Below, piece by piece: positions 45,953 to 57,891 of a DNA stretch of 64,000 nucleotides; position 1 is the stretch's first letter, and each line of letters begins with the position of its first letter. The stretch comes from Peteryoungia rhizophila (GTDB taxonomy: Bacteria > Pseudomonadota > Alphaproteobacteria > Rhizobiales > Rhizobiaceae), in contig NZ_STGT01000002.1 in the NCBI RefSeq assembly GCF_004912145.1, forward strand, positions 620,001 to 684,000, written 5' to 3'. Both the position numbers and the translations under genes were made by a program. The notes below the pieces were generated by a model, which saw only the letters and a list, made by a program, of their open reading frames with translations, was not told the origin of the DNA and did no database searches.

Positions 45953-45977
45953 AAAACCTCAGAAAGGCTGAGGTTTT
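45953..45977. terminator. 10-bp hairpin with T-tract upstream of preT
   Basis: AAAACCTCAG (45953-45962) pairs perfectly with CTGAGGTTTT (45968-45977) over a 5-nt loop. Read on the minus strand it is followed by a run of T residues, giving an intrinsic terminator just upstream of the preT promoter. No annotated minus-strand gene ends here, so it may insulate preT or end a small untranslated RNA from the 45980-46150 region. Confidence 0.55.
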
Positions 45978-46150
45978 CCTCATCGTCAATTCTGATTTCA
46001 CGGTGCTCCCATGATCACTGGAATGGCCCGAGATAAACATGAGTACAATCGTCCACTATATACTTTACTCTTTTTGTCATGTTTTGTATGGCTGGTCGCA
46101 GAGCAGAGCGGCGGGTGGCCGGCAGATGCGGATTCGAGGAGAGCGACGAG

Positions 46151-46549
46151 ATGGCGAAGCACAAGAAGAAGCATGCGGACAAAAAGGCTCCGGTGGAGAG
46201 CCCGGCCAAGGTCGGCCGGTTCCCGACACCCGCCGAAGTGCGCAGTTTTCTCTATGTCGGCGGTCGCGATTGCCAGGTCGCGCATCTGCGCCAGATCGCC
46301 AGCAATTTTGGTGCGGAACTTATTCACCATGATGGGGGTTTACGGGAAGCGGTATCGCGGATCGACACGGTGCTTCCCTCCGTCGACTGCGTCTTCTGCC
46401 CGATCGACTGTATCAGTCACGATGCGTGTCTACGCGTGAAGAGCGGTTGTAAGAAGTTCGGCAAGACTTTCATTCCGCTGCGAAACGGCTCGAAATCCAG
46501 TCTCGAGCGTGCGCTGCAGACGCTGAATGAAAGGAATTCGAACGGATGA
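46151..46549 (+). CDS. DUF2325 domain protein
   Basis: A 132-residue protein: a lysine-rich N-terminus (MAKHKKKHADKK) and then the DUF2325 domain with FLYVGGRDCQVAHLRQIA, the DGGL segment, VFCPIDCISHDAC and KTFIPLRNGSKSSLERAL. The Cys-His content suggests metal binding. GAGGAG lies about ten bases before the ATG at 46151; a longer upstream frame from 46079 has no support. Role unknown. Confidence 0.82.
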   Translation: MAKHKKKHADKKAPVESPAKVGRFPTPAEVRSFLYVGGRDCQVAHLRQIASNFGAELIHHDGGLREAVSRIDTVLPSVDCVFCPIDCISHDACLRVKSGCKKFGKTFIPLRNGSKSSLERALQTLNERNSNG

Positions 46550-46812
46550 GCAGGGACGATTTCGAGAAGGGTGGTTTCAGCGCGTTTCACGAGTTTGCGC
46601 GAAAGCGTGGGGAAGGGCTGTTGCCAGAACTCTCCGATGCAAACGTGCAACGCTTTCAGGAAGATGAAGTGACGAAATGCGAAATCATCACTTTGCCGGG
46701 CTTGCACGAACGCAAGAGCAGTACCAACTACCTCAGGTCAAACCGGGCCCCCGCCCTCGTCATCGATTTTCCCGCGCCACGATGGCAGCGGAACGCCAAC
46801 GCCAGGTCGTAG
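46546..46812 (+). CDS. Small hypothetical protein
   Basis: An 88-residue frame whose ATG overlaps the DUF2325 stop by 4 nt (ATGA), the usual mark of a coupled second gene. The sequence starts MSRDDFEKGGFSAFHEFARK and has no recognisable domain, membrane segment or repeats; the last third looks low in conserved character. It may be real over most of its length, but evidence is only the overlap. Confidence 0.4.
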   Translation: MSRDDFEKGGFSAFHEFARKRGEGLLPELSDANVQRFQEDEVTKCEIITLPGLHERKSSTNYLRSNRAPALVIDFPAPRWQRNANARS

Positions 46813-46856
46813 TCGTTTCGTGATCCATTCATGCGGGAAGCAGAGGAACTTTCCGC

Positions 46857-47243
46857 ATGAACGCCCAGCAACCGATTGCGACGACGATCCTCAACGCAGT
46901 TCCAATACTCCCATCTCTCAACTTCCTCGAAACCCGCAACTTCTATGTGGAGAATCTCGGTTTCGAAGAGGTCGGTCTCGATTGCCTCGATTATCTTGTC
47001 GTTCGACGTGGCGGCATGGAACTGCATTTCTGGCTGAGCGACGATCCGATGCAGTGCCAGAACAGTTCGGTTTTCTTTCGGGCAACGGCACCCAGTGAAA
47101 TCTATCGCGATTTCTGCGAGCGCGGGATCGAGGCGATCCGCCCATCCGATGCTGAGGGCGAAGACATTCGTTTCCACGTCCGCGACCCGCACGGTAATCT
47201 GCTGATGTTTTCCGGCATGGGGCCGGCCGCAGTCGCTCACTGA
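46857..47243 (+). CDS. VOC-family (glyoxalase/bleomycin-resistance-like) protein
   Basis: A 128-residue vicinal-oxygen-chelate fold protein similar to bleomycin-binding proteins: VPILPSLNFLETRNFYVENLGF at the start, GGMELHFWLSDDP, SSVFFRAT and the closing VRDPHGNLLMFSG. It is probably a stress or antibiotic-binding protein, but without clear catalytic residues the ligand is unknown. Confidence 0.82.
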   Translation: MNAQQPIATTILNAVPILPSLNFLETRNFYVENLGFEEVGLDCLDYLVVRRGGMELHFWLSDDPMQCQNSSVFFRATAPSEIYRDFCERGIEAIRPSDAEGEDIRFHVRDPHGNLLMFSGMGPAAVAH

Positions 47244-47289
47244 CACTTTTCGCGAGCTTAGAGAGGCTGGCTGGACTTCCGGTACAGCC

Positions 47290-47655
47290 TCAGCGTCGCG
47301 TTGGCATTGCGGCGCTGATGGCAAGCAGAAGCCATGACGCGATGAGTGTCATGCCGCCGGTGGGCGCTGCCATTGGAAATACACCGGTGCCAAGGAAGTG
47401 CCTGGCAACGAGATCCCCCGCAAACAGCAGCGTTCCAATCGACATTCCCAGAGCGGCAAGATCGGAGACCCGGATCTTATCTCCTGCCAGTGCAAGGGCG
47501 ATCAGGGCCGGTGCGTGAGCAAGGCAGATCGTCGACGCCGGGCGTAGCAAAGCTTCGCCGCCGGCATGGCTTGCGGCAGCCGCCAATCCCACGCCGGCCG
47601 CGCCGATCAGTCCTGCCGCTACTGCCGCCCAGCGATTGTCGCGCAGAATGGGCAT
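47290..47655 (-). CDS. DUF423 membrane protein
   Basis: A 121-residue four-helix protein of the DUF423 (YwdK-like) family, with GAAGVGLAAAASHA, CLAHAPALIALALAG, SIGTLLFAGDLVARHF and PTGGMTLIASWLLL. The ATG at 47655 has GGAG upstream; a longer frame from 47775 overlaps the truncated hemoglobin gene and is not coding. It lies 5 bases after that gene and is probably co-transcribed. Confidence 0.85.
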   Translation of the reverse strand: MPILRDNRWAAVAAGLIGAAGVGLAAAASHAGGEALLRPASTICLAHAPALIALALAGDKIRVSDLAALGMSIGTLLFAGDLVARHFLGTGVFPMAAPTGGMTLIASWLLLAISAAMPTRR

Positions 47656-47660
47656 CCGGC

Positions 47661-48050
47661 CTACTCCTTGTTCTGCATGTGAAAGGCGAGCTTCTCGATC
47701 GGCGGCCAAATGACTTCGCGCAGCTTGGGATGAGTGATGGTTTCGTCCAAAGCGCGGCGGAAGCACAGCAGCCATTCGTCCCGCTCGAGCGGGCCAATTT
47801 CGGCAACGAAATGGCGGCGCCTGAGCATGGGATGACCGCGCTTCTGCATGTAGATCGGCGGACCGCCGAGATAGCCGGTGAGATACTCGTAAAATTTCTC
47901 TTCGCTGCCGGTCAGATCCGGTGGGTGAACTGCCCGGCAGTGGGCCGCTTCCGGAAGCGTGTCCATCAGCTCGTAGAAGCGGCGGGACAGCGCCTTGACG
48001 GTTTCGTCGCCGCCAATCGCTTCATAAAGGGTAATCGTTTCTTCGCTCAT
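47661..48050 (-). CDS. Group II truncated hemoglobin
   Basis: A 129-residue 2/2 hemoglobin. Diagnostic residues are the Tyr in GGPPIYMQKRGHPMLRRRH, the proximal His in that same stretch (RRRHF), and the G8 Trp in RDEWLLCF that marks group II. It binds oxygen or nitric oxide and may protect from nitrosative stress. Two adjacent ATGs occur; the one at 48050 has better spacing to AAGGA. Confidence 0.9.
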   Translation of the reverse strand: MSEETITLYEAIGGDETVKALSRRFYELMDTLPEAAHCRAVHPPDLTGSEEKFYEYLTGYLGGPPIYMQKRGHPMLRRRHFVAEIGPLERDEWLLCFRRALDETITHPKLREVIWPPIEKLAFHMQNKE

Positions 48051-48221
48051 CATCGGGTCCTTCGACTGACAGTCTTTTCTCCCTTTCGTTCCCGTGTTGC
48101 AACGGGGGAGCCGATGCCGTGGCAATCCGGCGCAGTCGGGATGCCGCTCTGCAACAAAAGCAGGGGACATGTGGCCCTTACCATGCCATAACGGCGCCGA
48201 TTTCCAGCAGGCGCCCCTCTC

Positions 48222-49844
<1,623 letters not shown>

Positions 49845-49877
49845 AGGGCGGCGGAAACGGCCGCCGCGCCTTGTCCG

Positions 49878-50678
49878 TCACATTCCGGTCGATGCTCTTT
49901 CGGCCCGAAGCGCTGCGATCTCGGACCGCAGAGCCTGCATTTCGCGCAGCAGGTCGGCATTGTCGACATGCAGGGTCTTCAGGTCCGCGTCGGTGTCGGC
50001 CATGCTCTGCTCCTGCATGGCAGAGACGATGACACCGATGAAGAGGTTCAGGACCGAATAGGTGCTGAGCAGGATGAAGGGCACGAAGAACAGCCAGGCA
50101 TAGGGATGCACTTCCATCACCGGCCGGACTATGCCCATGGACCAGCTTTCCAGCGTCATGATCTGGAAGAGCGAATAGGTCGAAGCGCCGAGATTGCCGA
50201 ACCAATCCGGGAAGGTCGCGCCGTAAAGCTTGGTCGCCATGACCGCTGAGACGTAGAACAGCATGACCAACAACACGATGATCGATCCCATTCCGGGTAG
50301 GGCGGCGATCAGGCCGCCGATGACCCGTCGCAGCGATGGGACGATCGAGATCAGGCGCAGGATACGCAGGACGCGCAGCGCGCGCAGGACCTGGAAAGGA
50401 CCGGTTGCCGGTATCAGCGCGATCGCGACGATGGCGAAGTCGAAAATGCTCCAGGGATCGCGGAAGAAGGCGAGGCGGAAGGTGTAGAGCCGCGCGGCGA
50501 GCTCGATCACGAAGATCGCCAGGATGAGACGGTCGAGCGCCAGCAGAAGCGGCCCTATGACCTGCATGGCCGCAGGGGATGTCTCGAGACCCAGCGTGAC
50601 CGAATTGACCAGGATGACAGAGATGATCAGCCGCTCCCACGCGTTGGAGGAGAGGATCTTCTTCAGTCTGTCGCGCAT
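49878..50678 (-). CDS. Bacterial voltage-gated sodium channel (NaChBac-like)
   Basis: A 266-residue one-repeat ion channel: six helices, an S4 voltage sensor with arginines at three-residue spacing (RALRVLRILRLISIVPSLRR), and a pore with the selectivity filter TLESWSM, matching the NaChBac family TLESWAS sodium filter. The C-terminal coiled coil (about 225-266) suits a tetramer. The ATG at 50678 has GGAG eight bases upstream. Convergent with the ABC-F gene. Likely a sodium channel for motility or pH response by family analogy. Confidence 0.9.
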   Translation of the reverse strand: MRDRLKKILSSNAWERLIISVILVNSVTLGLETSPAAMQVIGPLLLALDRLILAIFVIELAARLYTFRLAFFRDPWSIFDFAIVAIALIPATGPFQVLRALRVLRILRLISIVPSLRRVIGGLIAALPGMGSIIVLLVMLFYVSAVMATKLYGATFPDWFGNLGASTYSLFQIMTLESWSMGIVRPVMEVHPYAWLFFVPFILLSTYSVLNLFIGVIVSAMQEQSMADTDADLKTLHVDNADLLREMQALRSEIAALRAERASTGM

Positions 50679-50805
50679 GGTTCTGGCTCCGTCAAAATCT
50701 GCACGACGAAAAGCCCAGGGAACATTCGCCGTCAAGCGTTTCCGGAGATGGTGACTGGCTGCTCACGCTTCTTTTTTGGTGGCGTAGGCCCAAGGTCGCT
50801 GCTGT

Positions 50806-51795
50806 TCAGTCTGAATGGCCGTTAAAGGTCGAGTGCCACTTCCAGGCGGAGCGGATGATGTCGTCGATGCCGTGCTTGGGATCCCAGCCGAGAACCTCGC
50901 GGGCGAGTGTGTTGCTGGCGACGAGACCTGGCGGGTCGCCCGGGCGGCGCTCTGTGCGCTTGATCGGCATGGGGCGACCGGAGACGGTCTCTATGGCTTC
51001 AATCAGTTCCTTGACGGTGGTGCCATTGCCGGTGCCGAGATTGATGGCAATCGTCTCGCCGCCGTTCAAAAGATACTCGACCGCGCGCACATGGGCGTCG
51101 GCGAGATCGTTGACGTGGATATAGTCGCGGATGCAGGTGCCGTCGCGGGTGTCGTAGTCTTCGCCGAAGATCGAGAAGAATTCACGGCGTCCGAGTGCGG
51201 TCTCGATCGCGAGTGGGATCGCATGAGTTTCCGGCGAATGCCACTCGCCGATGCGGCCTTCGAAATCGGCGCCGGCGGCGTTGAAATAGCGCAGCATGAC
51301 AGAGCGCATGCGGCCGCAGAGGTTCAGGTCACCCAGCGCCTGCTCGACGATGTGCTTGGTACGGCCGTAAGGGTTGATCGGCTTCTGGCCGTGCTTCTCG
51401 TCGAGCGGCAAATATTCCGGCGCGCCATAGGTGGCGCAGGTCGAGGAGAAGACGAAGTTGCGGATGTCGGCTTCGCTCAAGGCCTGCAGCAGGCTGAGCG
51501 TGCCCGAGACGTTGACGTCGTAGAAGTGCTCCGGCTCCTTGAAGGACTGGCCGACCTCGATCAGGCCGGCGAAATGCATGGCGGCCTTCGGCTGGTATTT
51601 GGCGAGCACTTCCTTGAGGCGCGTCTTGTCTCGGATGTCGCCCTGTTCGGCCGGGCCCCATTTGACGAATTCCGGATGACCCGAGGTGAAGTTGTCGTAG
51701 ACAACAGGCAGGTAGCCGCGCTCGGAGAGTGCGAGGCAGGTGTGGGAGCCGATATAGCCGGCGCCGCCGACGACGAGGATGGGCGTGGCAGTCAT
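50806..51795 (-). CDS. galE: UDP-glucose 4-epimerase
   Basis: A 329-residue short-chain dehydrogenase interconverting UDP-glucose and UDP-galactose. The NAD motif GGAGYIGSHT, the catalytic Ser/Tyr pair (SSTCATYGAPE and YGRTKHIVE) and the NDLADAHV segment near residue 235 are visible. The stop of glf lies 14 bases upstream, so both genes make UDP-galactofuranose precursors together. Last gene of the glycan operon. Confidence 0.95.
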   Translation of the reverse strand: MTATPILVVGGAGYIGSHTCLALSERGYLPVVYDNFTSGHPEFVKWGPAEQGDIRDKTRLKEVLAKYQPKAAMHFAGLIEVGQSFKEPEHFYDVNVSGTLSLLQALSEADIRNFVFSSTCATYGAPEYLPLDEKHGQKPINPYGRTKHIVEQALGDLNLCGRMRSVMLRYFNAAGADFEGRIGEWHSPETHAIPLAIETALGRREFFSIFGEDYDTRDGTCIRDYIHVNDLADAHVRAVEYLLNGGETIAINLGTGNGTTVKELIEAIETVSGRPMPIKRTERRPGDPPGLVASNTLAREVLGWDPKHGIDDIIRSAWKWHSTFNGHSD

Positions 51796-51809
51796 GCGTG
51801 GTTTCCTGC

Positions 51810-53030
<1,221 letters not shown>

Positions 53031-53085
53031 TCATCCGTTCCTGTCTGGTCCGGCGGGCCTGCCCGCCGGTCGAATTGCGATGCCG

Positions 53086-54339
53086 TCAGAGCGCCAGCTT
53101 TTCCCGCATGAGCTTATCATAGGCGGCGATCAGACGGTTGACGTCGACGCCCTGTTCCTGCGGGCCGAAGCTCAGGTGGCTGACCGTGAAGTCGGAATAG
53201 ATCGCCGTTGGACGCTCCAGGAAAGCCGGCAGGTCGACCGTCAGCATCTTCTCGTCGTCGCCTCTTGCCAAGGCCATGTGCTGCAGGTCGCGGCCGAGCC
53301 AGGCGATGAAGTTGATCGACTGGCGTTCCTGCCAGTCGACGACCTTCGAGGGGAGCGGAAGCTCTTTCTTAGGCGCCGCCAGGAAGAAGTCGTGCAGGTT
53401 GTTGGCCTTGTCCGGATCTGTCCAGAGCGTGCCGCCGAAACCGCCCGGCGGGCGTTCGAAATGGCCGAGTGAAGTCGGCAAGGCACCGGAGACCTGCTGG
53501 AAATAGGCACAGACACCGTTGTTCACGACATTGGCCGAGGTCACGAAGTAGTGGGGGTTCTTGCGGCGATGGTCGATGAATCCAGCCAAGCCATCGAGGT
53601 CGACATACACGATGTCGTCGTCGCACTTCAGGAAAAGAGCGTCGGCGAAATCGGGCAAGCGCTTGGCGTAATACTGGTAGGCCTGAAAGTAGGGCATCTG
53701 ATCGCCAGGATTGCCAATGTAGCGGCGGACGGGGGCGTTGGCATCCGTGAGTTCGAGATCGCCGCCCCAGCCACCACGGACCATGACGTCGGCACCCTCG
53801 GCGAGGACGATGTCCGGCCAGCGGCCGACACTGACCCCGTTCACCATCAGGTCCGGAATACCCGCAGCGTCGATGTTGAGCACGATGTCGTTGACGCGGC
53901 CGGGTGACAGGACGCCGGGCGTCGTGCGCGCCCAGGCGGTGGGCGCCTGGGATCGGTCGAAATCGGTGATTTGCGCGCGCGACAGCTTGCGCATGACGGA
54001 CTGGTTGTTGTTCCAGCCGCCGACAACGATCTCGTAGAAGCTGCCGGGATCGTTTTTCGGCATCAGTGCGAGGTGCAGGTCGTTGGTGATGCGCGCCCCG
54101 ATCCGCATCGCTGCTGTCCGTTTGACCGAGCCGCGATGCTGATAGCCGACATTGTCGCCCATGTAGCGGACGGGACCGAACTCTCGCGTCACCCAGTCAT
54201 GGTCGGATGGTGCGCGGGTAAAGTCCCAGATGTGCCACTCGTCGATCAGGCCTTCCGCCATGGCCTTGCGGACATAGCTGTTGAGGATCTGCATCCGGTG
54301 TTCCCGGCCGGCGAATGTGACTAGAATGACGGGTGCCAT
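53086..54339 (-). CDS. Glycosyltransferase with inserted lectin-like (Methyltransf_FA) domain
   Basis: A 417-residue protein. Segments 1-70 and 205-417 look like one GT-A-type glycosyltransferase, with the DXD-like motif LKCDDDIVYVDLDGL and NNGVCAYFQQVSG and FIAWLGRDL later. An inserted stretch (about 85-200) holds the pattern YEIVVGGWNNNQSVMR typical of the farnesoic-acid-methyltransferase-like beta domain that often binds sugar. There is no membrane segment. Gene spacing (45 bp upstream, 115 bp downstream) suggests one operon with glf. Galactofuranosyl transfer is inferred from its neighbours. Confidence 0.7.
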   Translation of the reverse strand: MAPVILVTFAGREHRMQILNSYVRKAMAEGLIDEWHIWDFTRAPSDHDWVTREFGPVRYMGDNVGYQHRGSVKRTAAMRIGARITNDLHLALMPKNDPGSFYEIVVGGWNNNQSVMRKLSRAQITDFDRSQAPTAWARTTPGVLSPGRVNDIVLNIDAAGIPDLMVNGVSVGRWPDIVLAEGADVMVRGGWGGDLELTDANAPVRRYIGNPGDQMPYFQAYQYYAKRLPDFADALFLKCDDDIVYVDLDGLAGFIDHRRKNPHYFVTSANVVNNGVCAYFQQVSGALPTSLGHFERPPGGFGGTLWTDPDKANNLHDFFLAAPKKELPLPSKVVDWQERQSINFIAWLGRDLQHMALARGDDEKMLTVDLPAFLERPTAIYSDFTVSHLSFGPQEQGVDVNRLIAAYDKLMREKLAL

Positions 54340-54384
54340 GAATTCCTCTAAGCGATCGGCAACAGATGGAGGGCCTTGCCCCGG

Positions 54385-55119
54385 TCAGAGGCGCTTCAGA
54401 GCGCCGATGCCGAGGAAGTTGCCGTTTACCGATGGGTATTGCTGGGTGAATTCCCAGGCGAAGAAGTCCGACTCGGCCTGCTTCACATAGCTCCAGAAGA
54501 CCGAGGTGCCCGGGCATGCCTGGGAGGCCACGTCGTGATGGACGATGATCTTTGCGGTCTTGCGCACCAGGAGATGATCGAACATCACGCCCTGCAGGGA
54601 GTGGTCGCCATCGATGAAGACCATGTCGGGCTTCAGCATGGAGATGTAGTCGATGACTTCCGGCGAAGTGGAAAAGTTCTTGATGTAGTGTACCGGAGTC
54701 GAGGAGATCTCGATGTATTTCTTCACGAAAGGCGTCGGTTCGATCGGATCGACGGCCAGCGAGAATTCCAGCGGCGCGCCGATCTTCTTCAGCCACTCGT
54801 TGACCAGAATGAAGGTGCCGCCCCAGCGGCAGCCGATCTCGGTGAAGGTGCGGATCTCGCGGGCATTGTGCGCGAGCCAGACGAGGTAGCGCGCGAGCTG
54901 CGATGGATACTGCCACAGGTGCAGGCCCTTGCCGAAATAGGGCGAAAGCTCTGCCGGCTGCTGTTCGAGAAACTCGTTGTTCAGGCCGAGGCTCGGGATG
55001 AATTCGAGTTCGAGATACTGGGTGTCGTAGCACTTCGAGATCGGCAGCGCGCGGATCTTCGCGATGGTGTTTTCGACTTCACCGACCAGCGTCTCATAAT
55101 GCTGATACTTTTCCTGCAT
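54385..55119 (-). CDS. Class I SAM-dependent methyltransferase
   Basis: A 244-residue methyltransferase of the Methyltransf_24/cephalosporin-hydroxylase-like group. The SAM glycine loop is TEIGCRWGGTFIL, followed by the Asp motif VFIDGDHSLQG and a late HHDVASQACPG that may bind metal. It may methylate a sugar or a nucleotide-sugar-derived glycan. Follows the OGT-like gene after 128 bases on the same strand. Confidence 0.8.
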   Translation of the reverse strand: MQEKYQHYETLVGEVENTIAKIRALPISKCYDTQYLELEFIPSLGLNNEFLEQQPAELSPYFGKGLHLWQYPSQLARYLVWLAHNAREIRTFTEIGCRWGGTFILVNEWLKKIGAPLEFSLAVDPIEPTPFVKKYIEISSTPVHYIKNFSTSPEVIDYISMLKPDMVFIDGDHSLQGVMFDHLLVRKTAKIIVHHDVASQACPGTSVFWSYVKQAESDFFAWEFTQQYPSVNGNFLGIGALKRL

Positions 55120-55247
55120 GTGTCCCTTACCCTTCGGATCGCAGCCCTCTGGGCCACAGCAACAGTATGTTCATTTGGCAAATCAGGCAGCGCCCGGTCA
55201 TTCGGGCGCGACACACGTCATGAGGCTGGCAGCCGTCTCACGGCAGC

Positions 55248-57326
55248 TCAGGTCCGGTTGGCGGACCAAAGGCGTGTGTCGGTCGGGACCGGATGGAAAT
55301 CGTGCCAGTTGCCGATCCGGTCGCTGTAACGCTTGCGATAGGCTGCCTCGTCTTCGAATTCGACCTCGGCCAGCATGAGCTCCGCACCAATCTCGTAATA
55401 CATGTCCATGTTGGAGAGATCAGGCACCGGCGTCTCGCCGCGCTCCCGCTCGCCCTGCATCTGCCAGTAGAGTTCTTCCAGGCGGCGCACGAGGCGGGGG
55501 ATGTCCCGCAACGCGCAGGTTTCGCGCTGCGCCTGCAGCGAGGCCCGGATCTGGCCGAGTGCTGCCTTATCCTTCGCCAGTGTGATCGCCTTTGCCACGT
55601 ATTCGTCCGGAGCTGCACAGATCAGCTCAGGAACACCGGCCGATTTTACGATGCTGCTGCAGAAGCGGGATGCAAAGGTCTTGCCGGGAACGGTCAGCAC
55701 CGGCAGGCCCATGGTCAGCGCATCCGACGCCGTCGAATGGGCGCCATAGGGGAAGGTGTCGAGGAAGAGGTCGGCGATCGCGATTCGGGCCAGATGGTTC
55801 GGGTTCGGAACCTTGGAGGCGAAGTAGAGGCGCGCAGCGTCGACACCTGCAGATTTCGCCAGGTCGCGCAGGCGCTGGTTGACGGCATCCGATCCCCCGA
55901 GCAGCCAGAGCACGCTGCCGGGCGTTGCGTTCAGAATGGCCATCCACCGGGTGAAGACAGCTGCCGTGATCTTCTGCATGCCGTTGAAGCAGGCAAAGAC
56001 GAAGGCATCCTCGGGCAGGCCGACTTCCGTGCGGGTCGGCCGCGGGCCGATGACGCGCTTGCGGTCGACCGGCTGGTCGCACGGAATGTGGAGAACTTTC
56101 TCGGTGAAGTAGATCTCGTTGCCGGGCGGGATGATCTGCTCGTCGGCGATGATGTATTGGTGCACCGGGCTCGCCATGGTGCCCGGATAGCCGCAGAAGT
56201 TCACGATGACCGGGGCAGGGCGGTAGGAGAAGATCTTGGTGCGGGCGAGCTTGGTGTAGCCATTGACGTCGACCAGCACGTCGATCTCGTCGTCCATGAT
56301 CAGCTTGGCGGCCTCGATGTCCGACATGGCGGTGACGTCACGCCAGACGTCGATGACGGCCTTCATGCGGATCTGGGTCGCGTCGTTGGTGCGCGCTTCG
56401 CCGATGTAATAGGCATAGACCTCGACCGAAGACTTGTCATGCAGTTCCAGGACTTCGCTCAGCGCAAAGCCGACGGCGTGATCGCGGAGGTCGGAGGAGA
56501 CGTAGCCGATGCGCAGACGCTGGCCGGTGCCGGTCTTCTTGCGCGGTTCCGGCTTGTTGAGATGCTGAGGTTCCGGCCGGCCGGCGAGCATCTTGTAGTA
56601 GCGATAGGCCTTGGCCATCTGGAACAGGGGGTCATCTGCATAGCAGGCCAGCGGCAGCGGCGATATCGAATCGAGCATCTGGCGCTTCGTCACGAATTCA
56701 GAGCCCTGGACCACCGGCCACTTGCACTGATGCTGGCGCACCGAAATCCAGTGCTGGCCTGCCTCCGGCTTGTCGGGCCTGAGTTCGATCGCCTGCCACA
56801 AGGCGGTCTCGGCATCCTCGAGAAGGCCGGCACTTTCCATGACGCGTCCGATGTGCTGCAGCGCCATCAGGCGGTGGACTGATTTGTCAGGAGTGATTTC
56901 CGCCGTCGCGTCGACGTAGTTGCGCCACTGCTGGATCGCCTGGGCACCGAGTCCGCAATCCTCGTAGGTGCGGCCGAGGTTGATGTGCGCCTGGCCCATC
57001 AGCGGAGAGGCCTTCAGCGCGGCCTTCAAGGCGTTGATGGCGCCGGACGTGTCGCCGAGTTGCTTCAGGATGACGGAATAGTTGAAGAAGGCGAGATGAA
57101 GAAGCGGGCTCTGGTCGTTGAAGGCGGTCCAGGTCTTGTAGAGTTCGGCAGCGAGAGCTGCCTGTCCGGCAGTCCCCCATTGTTCTGCGAGCTGTAAAAC
57201 CTCAAGCAGGGAAAGCGTCTGGCGCCTTGCCTTCTCCGATGCGGCTGAAAGCTGTGCGTTCTGCTCCGGGGCGAATGCTGTATGTATCACCATCGACATC
57301 ACATCTGTTGGCGGCCATTGGGCCAT
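55248..57326 (-). CDS. OGT/SPINDLY-like glycosyltransferase with TPR repeats
   Basis: A 692-residue cytoplasmic protein of the GT41 class. The N-terminal part (about 30-200) has TPR helices (AGQAALAAELYKTW, AINALKAALKASPLMGQAHINLGRTYEDCG, EDAETALWQAIELRPDK). The catalytic half has RIGYVSSDLRDHAVGF, DVLVDVNGYT, FCGYPGTMASP, VFACFNGMQKITA, ADLFLDTFPYGAHSTASDAL and GLPVLTVPG. Bacterial relatives transfer sugars onto Ser/Thr (or Asn) of proteins. First gene of the glycan set and divergent from the giant Ser/Thr repeat protein, its obvious candidate substrate. Confidence 0.9.
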   Translation of the reverse strand: MAQWPPTDVMSMVIHTAFAPEQNAQLSAASEKARRQTLSLLEVLQLAEQWGTAGQAALAAELYKTWTAFNDQSPLLHLAFFNYSVILKQLGDTSGAINALKAALKASPLMGQAHINLGRTYEDCGLGAQAIQQWRNYVDATAEITPDKSVHRLMALQHIGRVMESAGLLEDAETALWQAIELRPDKPEAGQHWISVRQHQCKWPVVQGSEFVTKRQMLDSISPLPLACYADDPLFQMAKAYRYYKMLAGRPEPQHLNKPEPRKKTGTGQRLRIGYVSSDLRDHAVGFALSEVLELHDKSSVEVYAYYIGEARTNDATQIRMKAVIDVWRDVTAMSDIEAAKLIMDDEIDVLVDVNGYTKLARTKIFSYRPAPVIVNFCGYPGTMASPVHQYIIADEQIIPPGNEIYFTEKVLHIPCDQPVDRKRVIGPRPTRTEVGLPEDAFVFACFNGMQKITAAVFTRWMAILNATPGSVLWLLGGSDAVNQRLRDLAKSAGVDAARLYFASKVPNPNHLARIAIADLFLDTFPYGAHSTASDALTMGLPVLTVPGKTFASRFCSSIVKSAGVPELICAAPDEYVAKAITLAKDKAALGQIRASLQAQRETCALRDIPRLVRRLEELYWQMQGERERGETPVPDLSNMDMYYEIGAELMLAEVEFEDEAAYRKRYSDRIGNWHDFHPVPTDTRLWSANRT

Positions 57327-57891
57327 GTTTCGTTCCCGCGCAGCGGCGTCTGAAGAACACCTATTCGGCCTAGCTTGCTTTGGGCTTGCGTGACCGCATC
57401 CCGCTGTATCTTGAGATTTGCCAAATCACTTGGTCTTGGCGATAGAACTTTAGGAAAGGCAGGAGAAACGTAACTCGCTGCCAAGAATAGACCACTGACT
57501 TCCAGGGTGCTCCGTTAATAGAAAATTAGAGTGTGAGCCCTAATCATCTGGGTAAGACTCGTCTCATCACATCCGTTAGTTCGCGGGGCGGTGAGACAAG
57601 GTCCGTGCCCGGATCGGGCATGAACCTCTCCAAGGTGTGGGAAGCAGAGATCAACTCTGCTGCATGATGCCCTCTCCAACGCCAGGCTCGGTCGAGCCAT
57701 GTTCCAGCAAAATTTTGGTCCGCAAGGACACCGTTCAGAGGCGTTACCAGACGGTCGCCTCTTAACGGACAGCAGCCACTCAGGGCGCAGGATGCTCCCT
57801 GAGGTCGTGACGGTGAGGCGCCCCATGTGCTCCCCCCGATCGGTGGCAAGGAATGCAACGGCCAACCGCAAACGTTGAAGGCGCGCGTCAT
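57327..57891. other. Divergent intergenic region between OGT-like and giant-repeat genes
   Basis: 565 bp with no credible gene. Frames on the minus strand here (57515-57871 and 57544-57891) have no recognisable family or ribosome site. It must contain divergent promoters for the glycosyltransferase set and the repeat protein, but I see no clear -35/-10 pair or operator. Confidence 0.5.

Noticed and set aside
57515..57891. Two overlapping minus-strand frames in the region upstream of the octad gene
   Set aside because: No ribosome site, no recognisable domain, and they lie where divergent promoters are expected.
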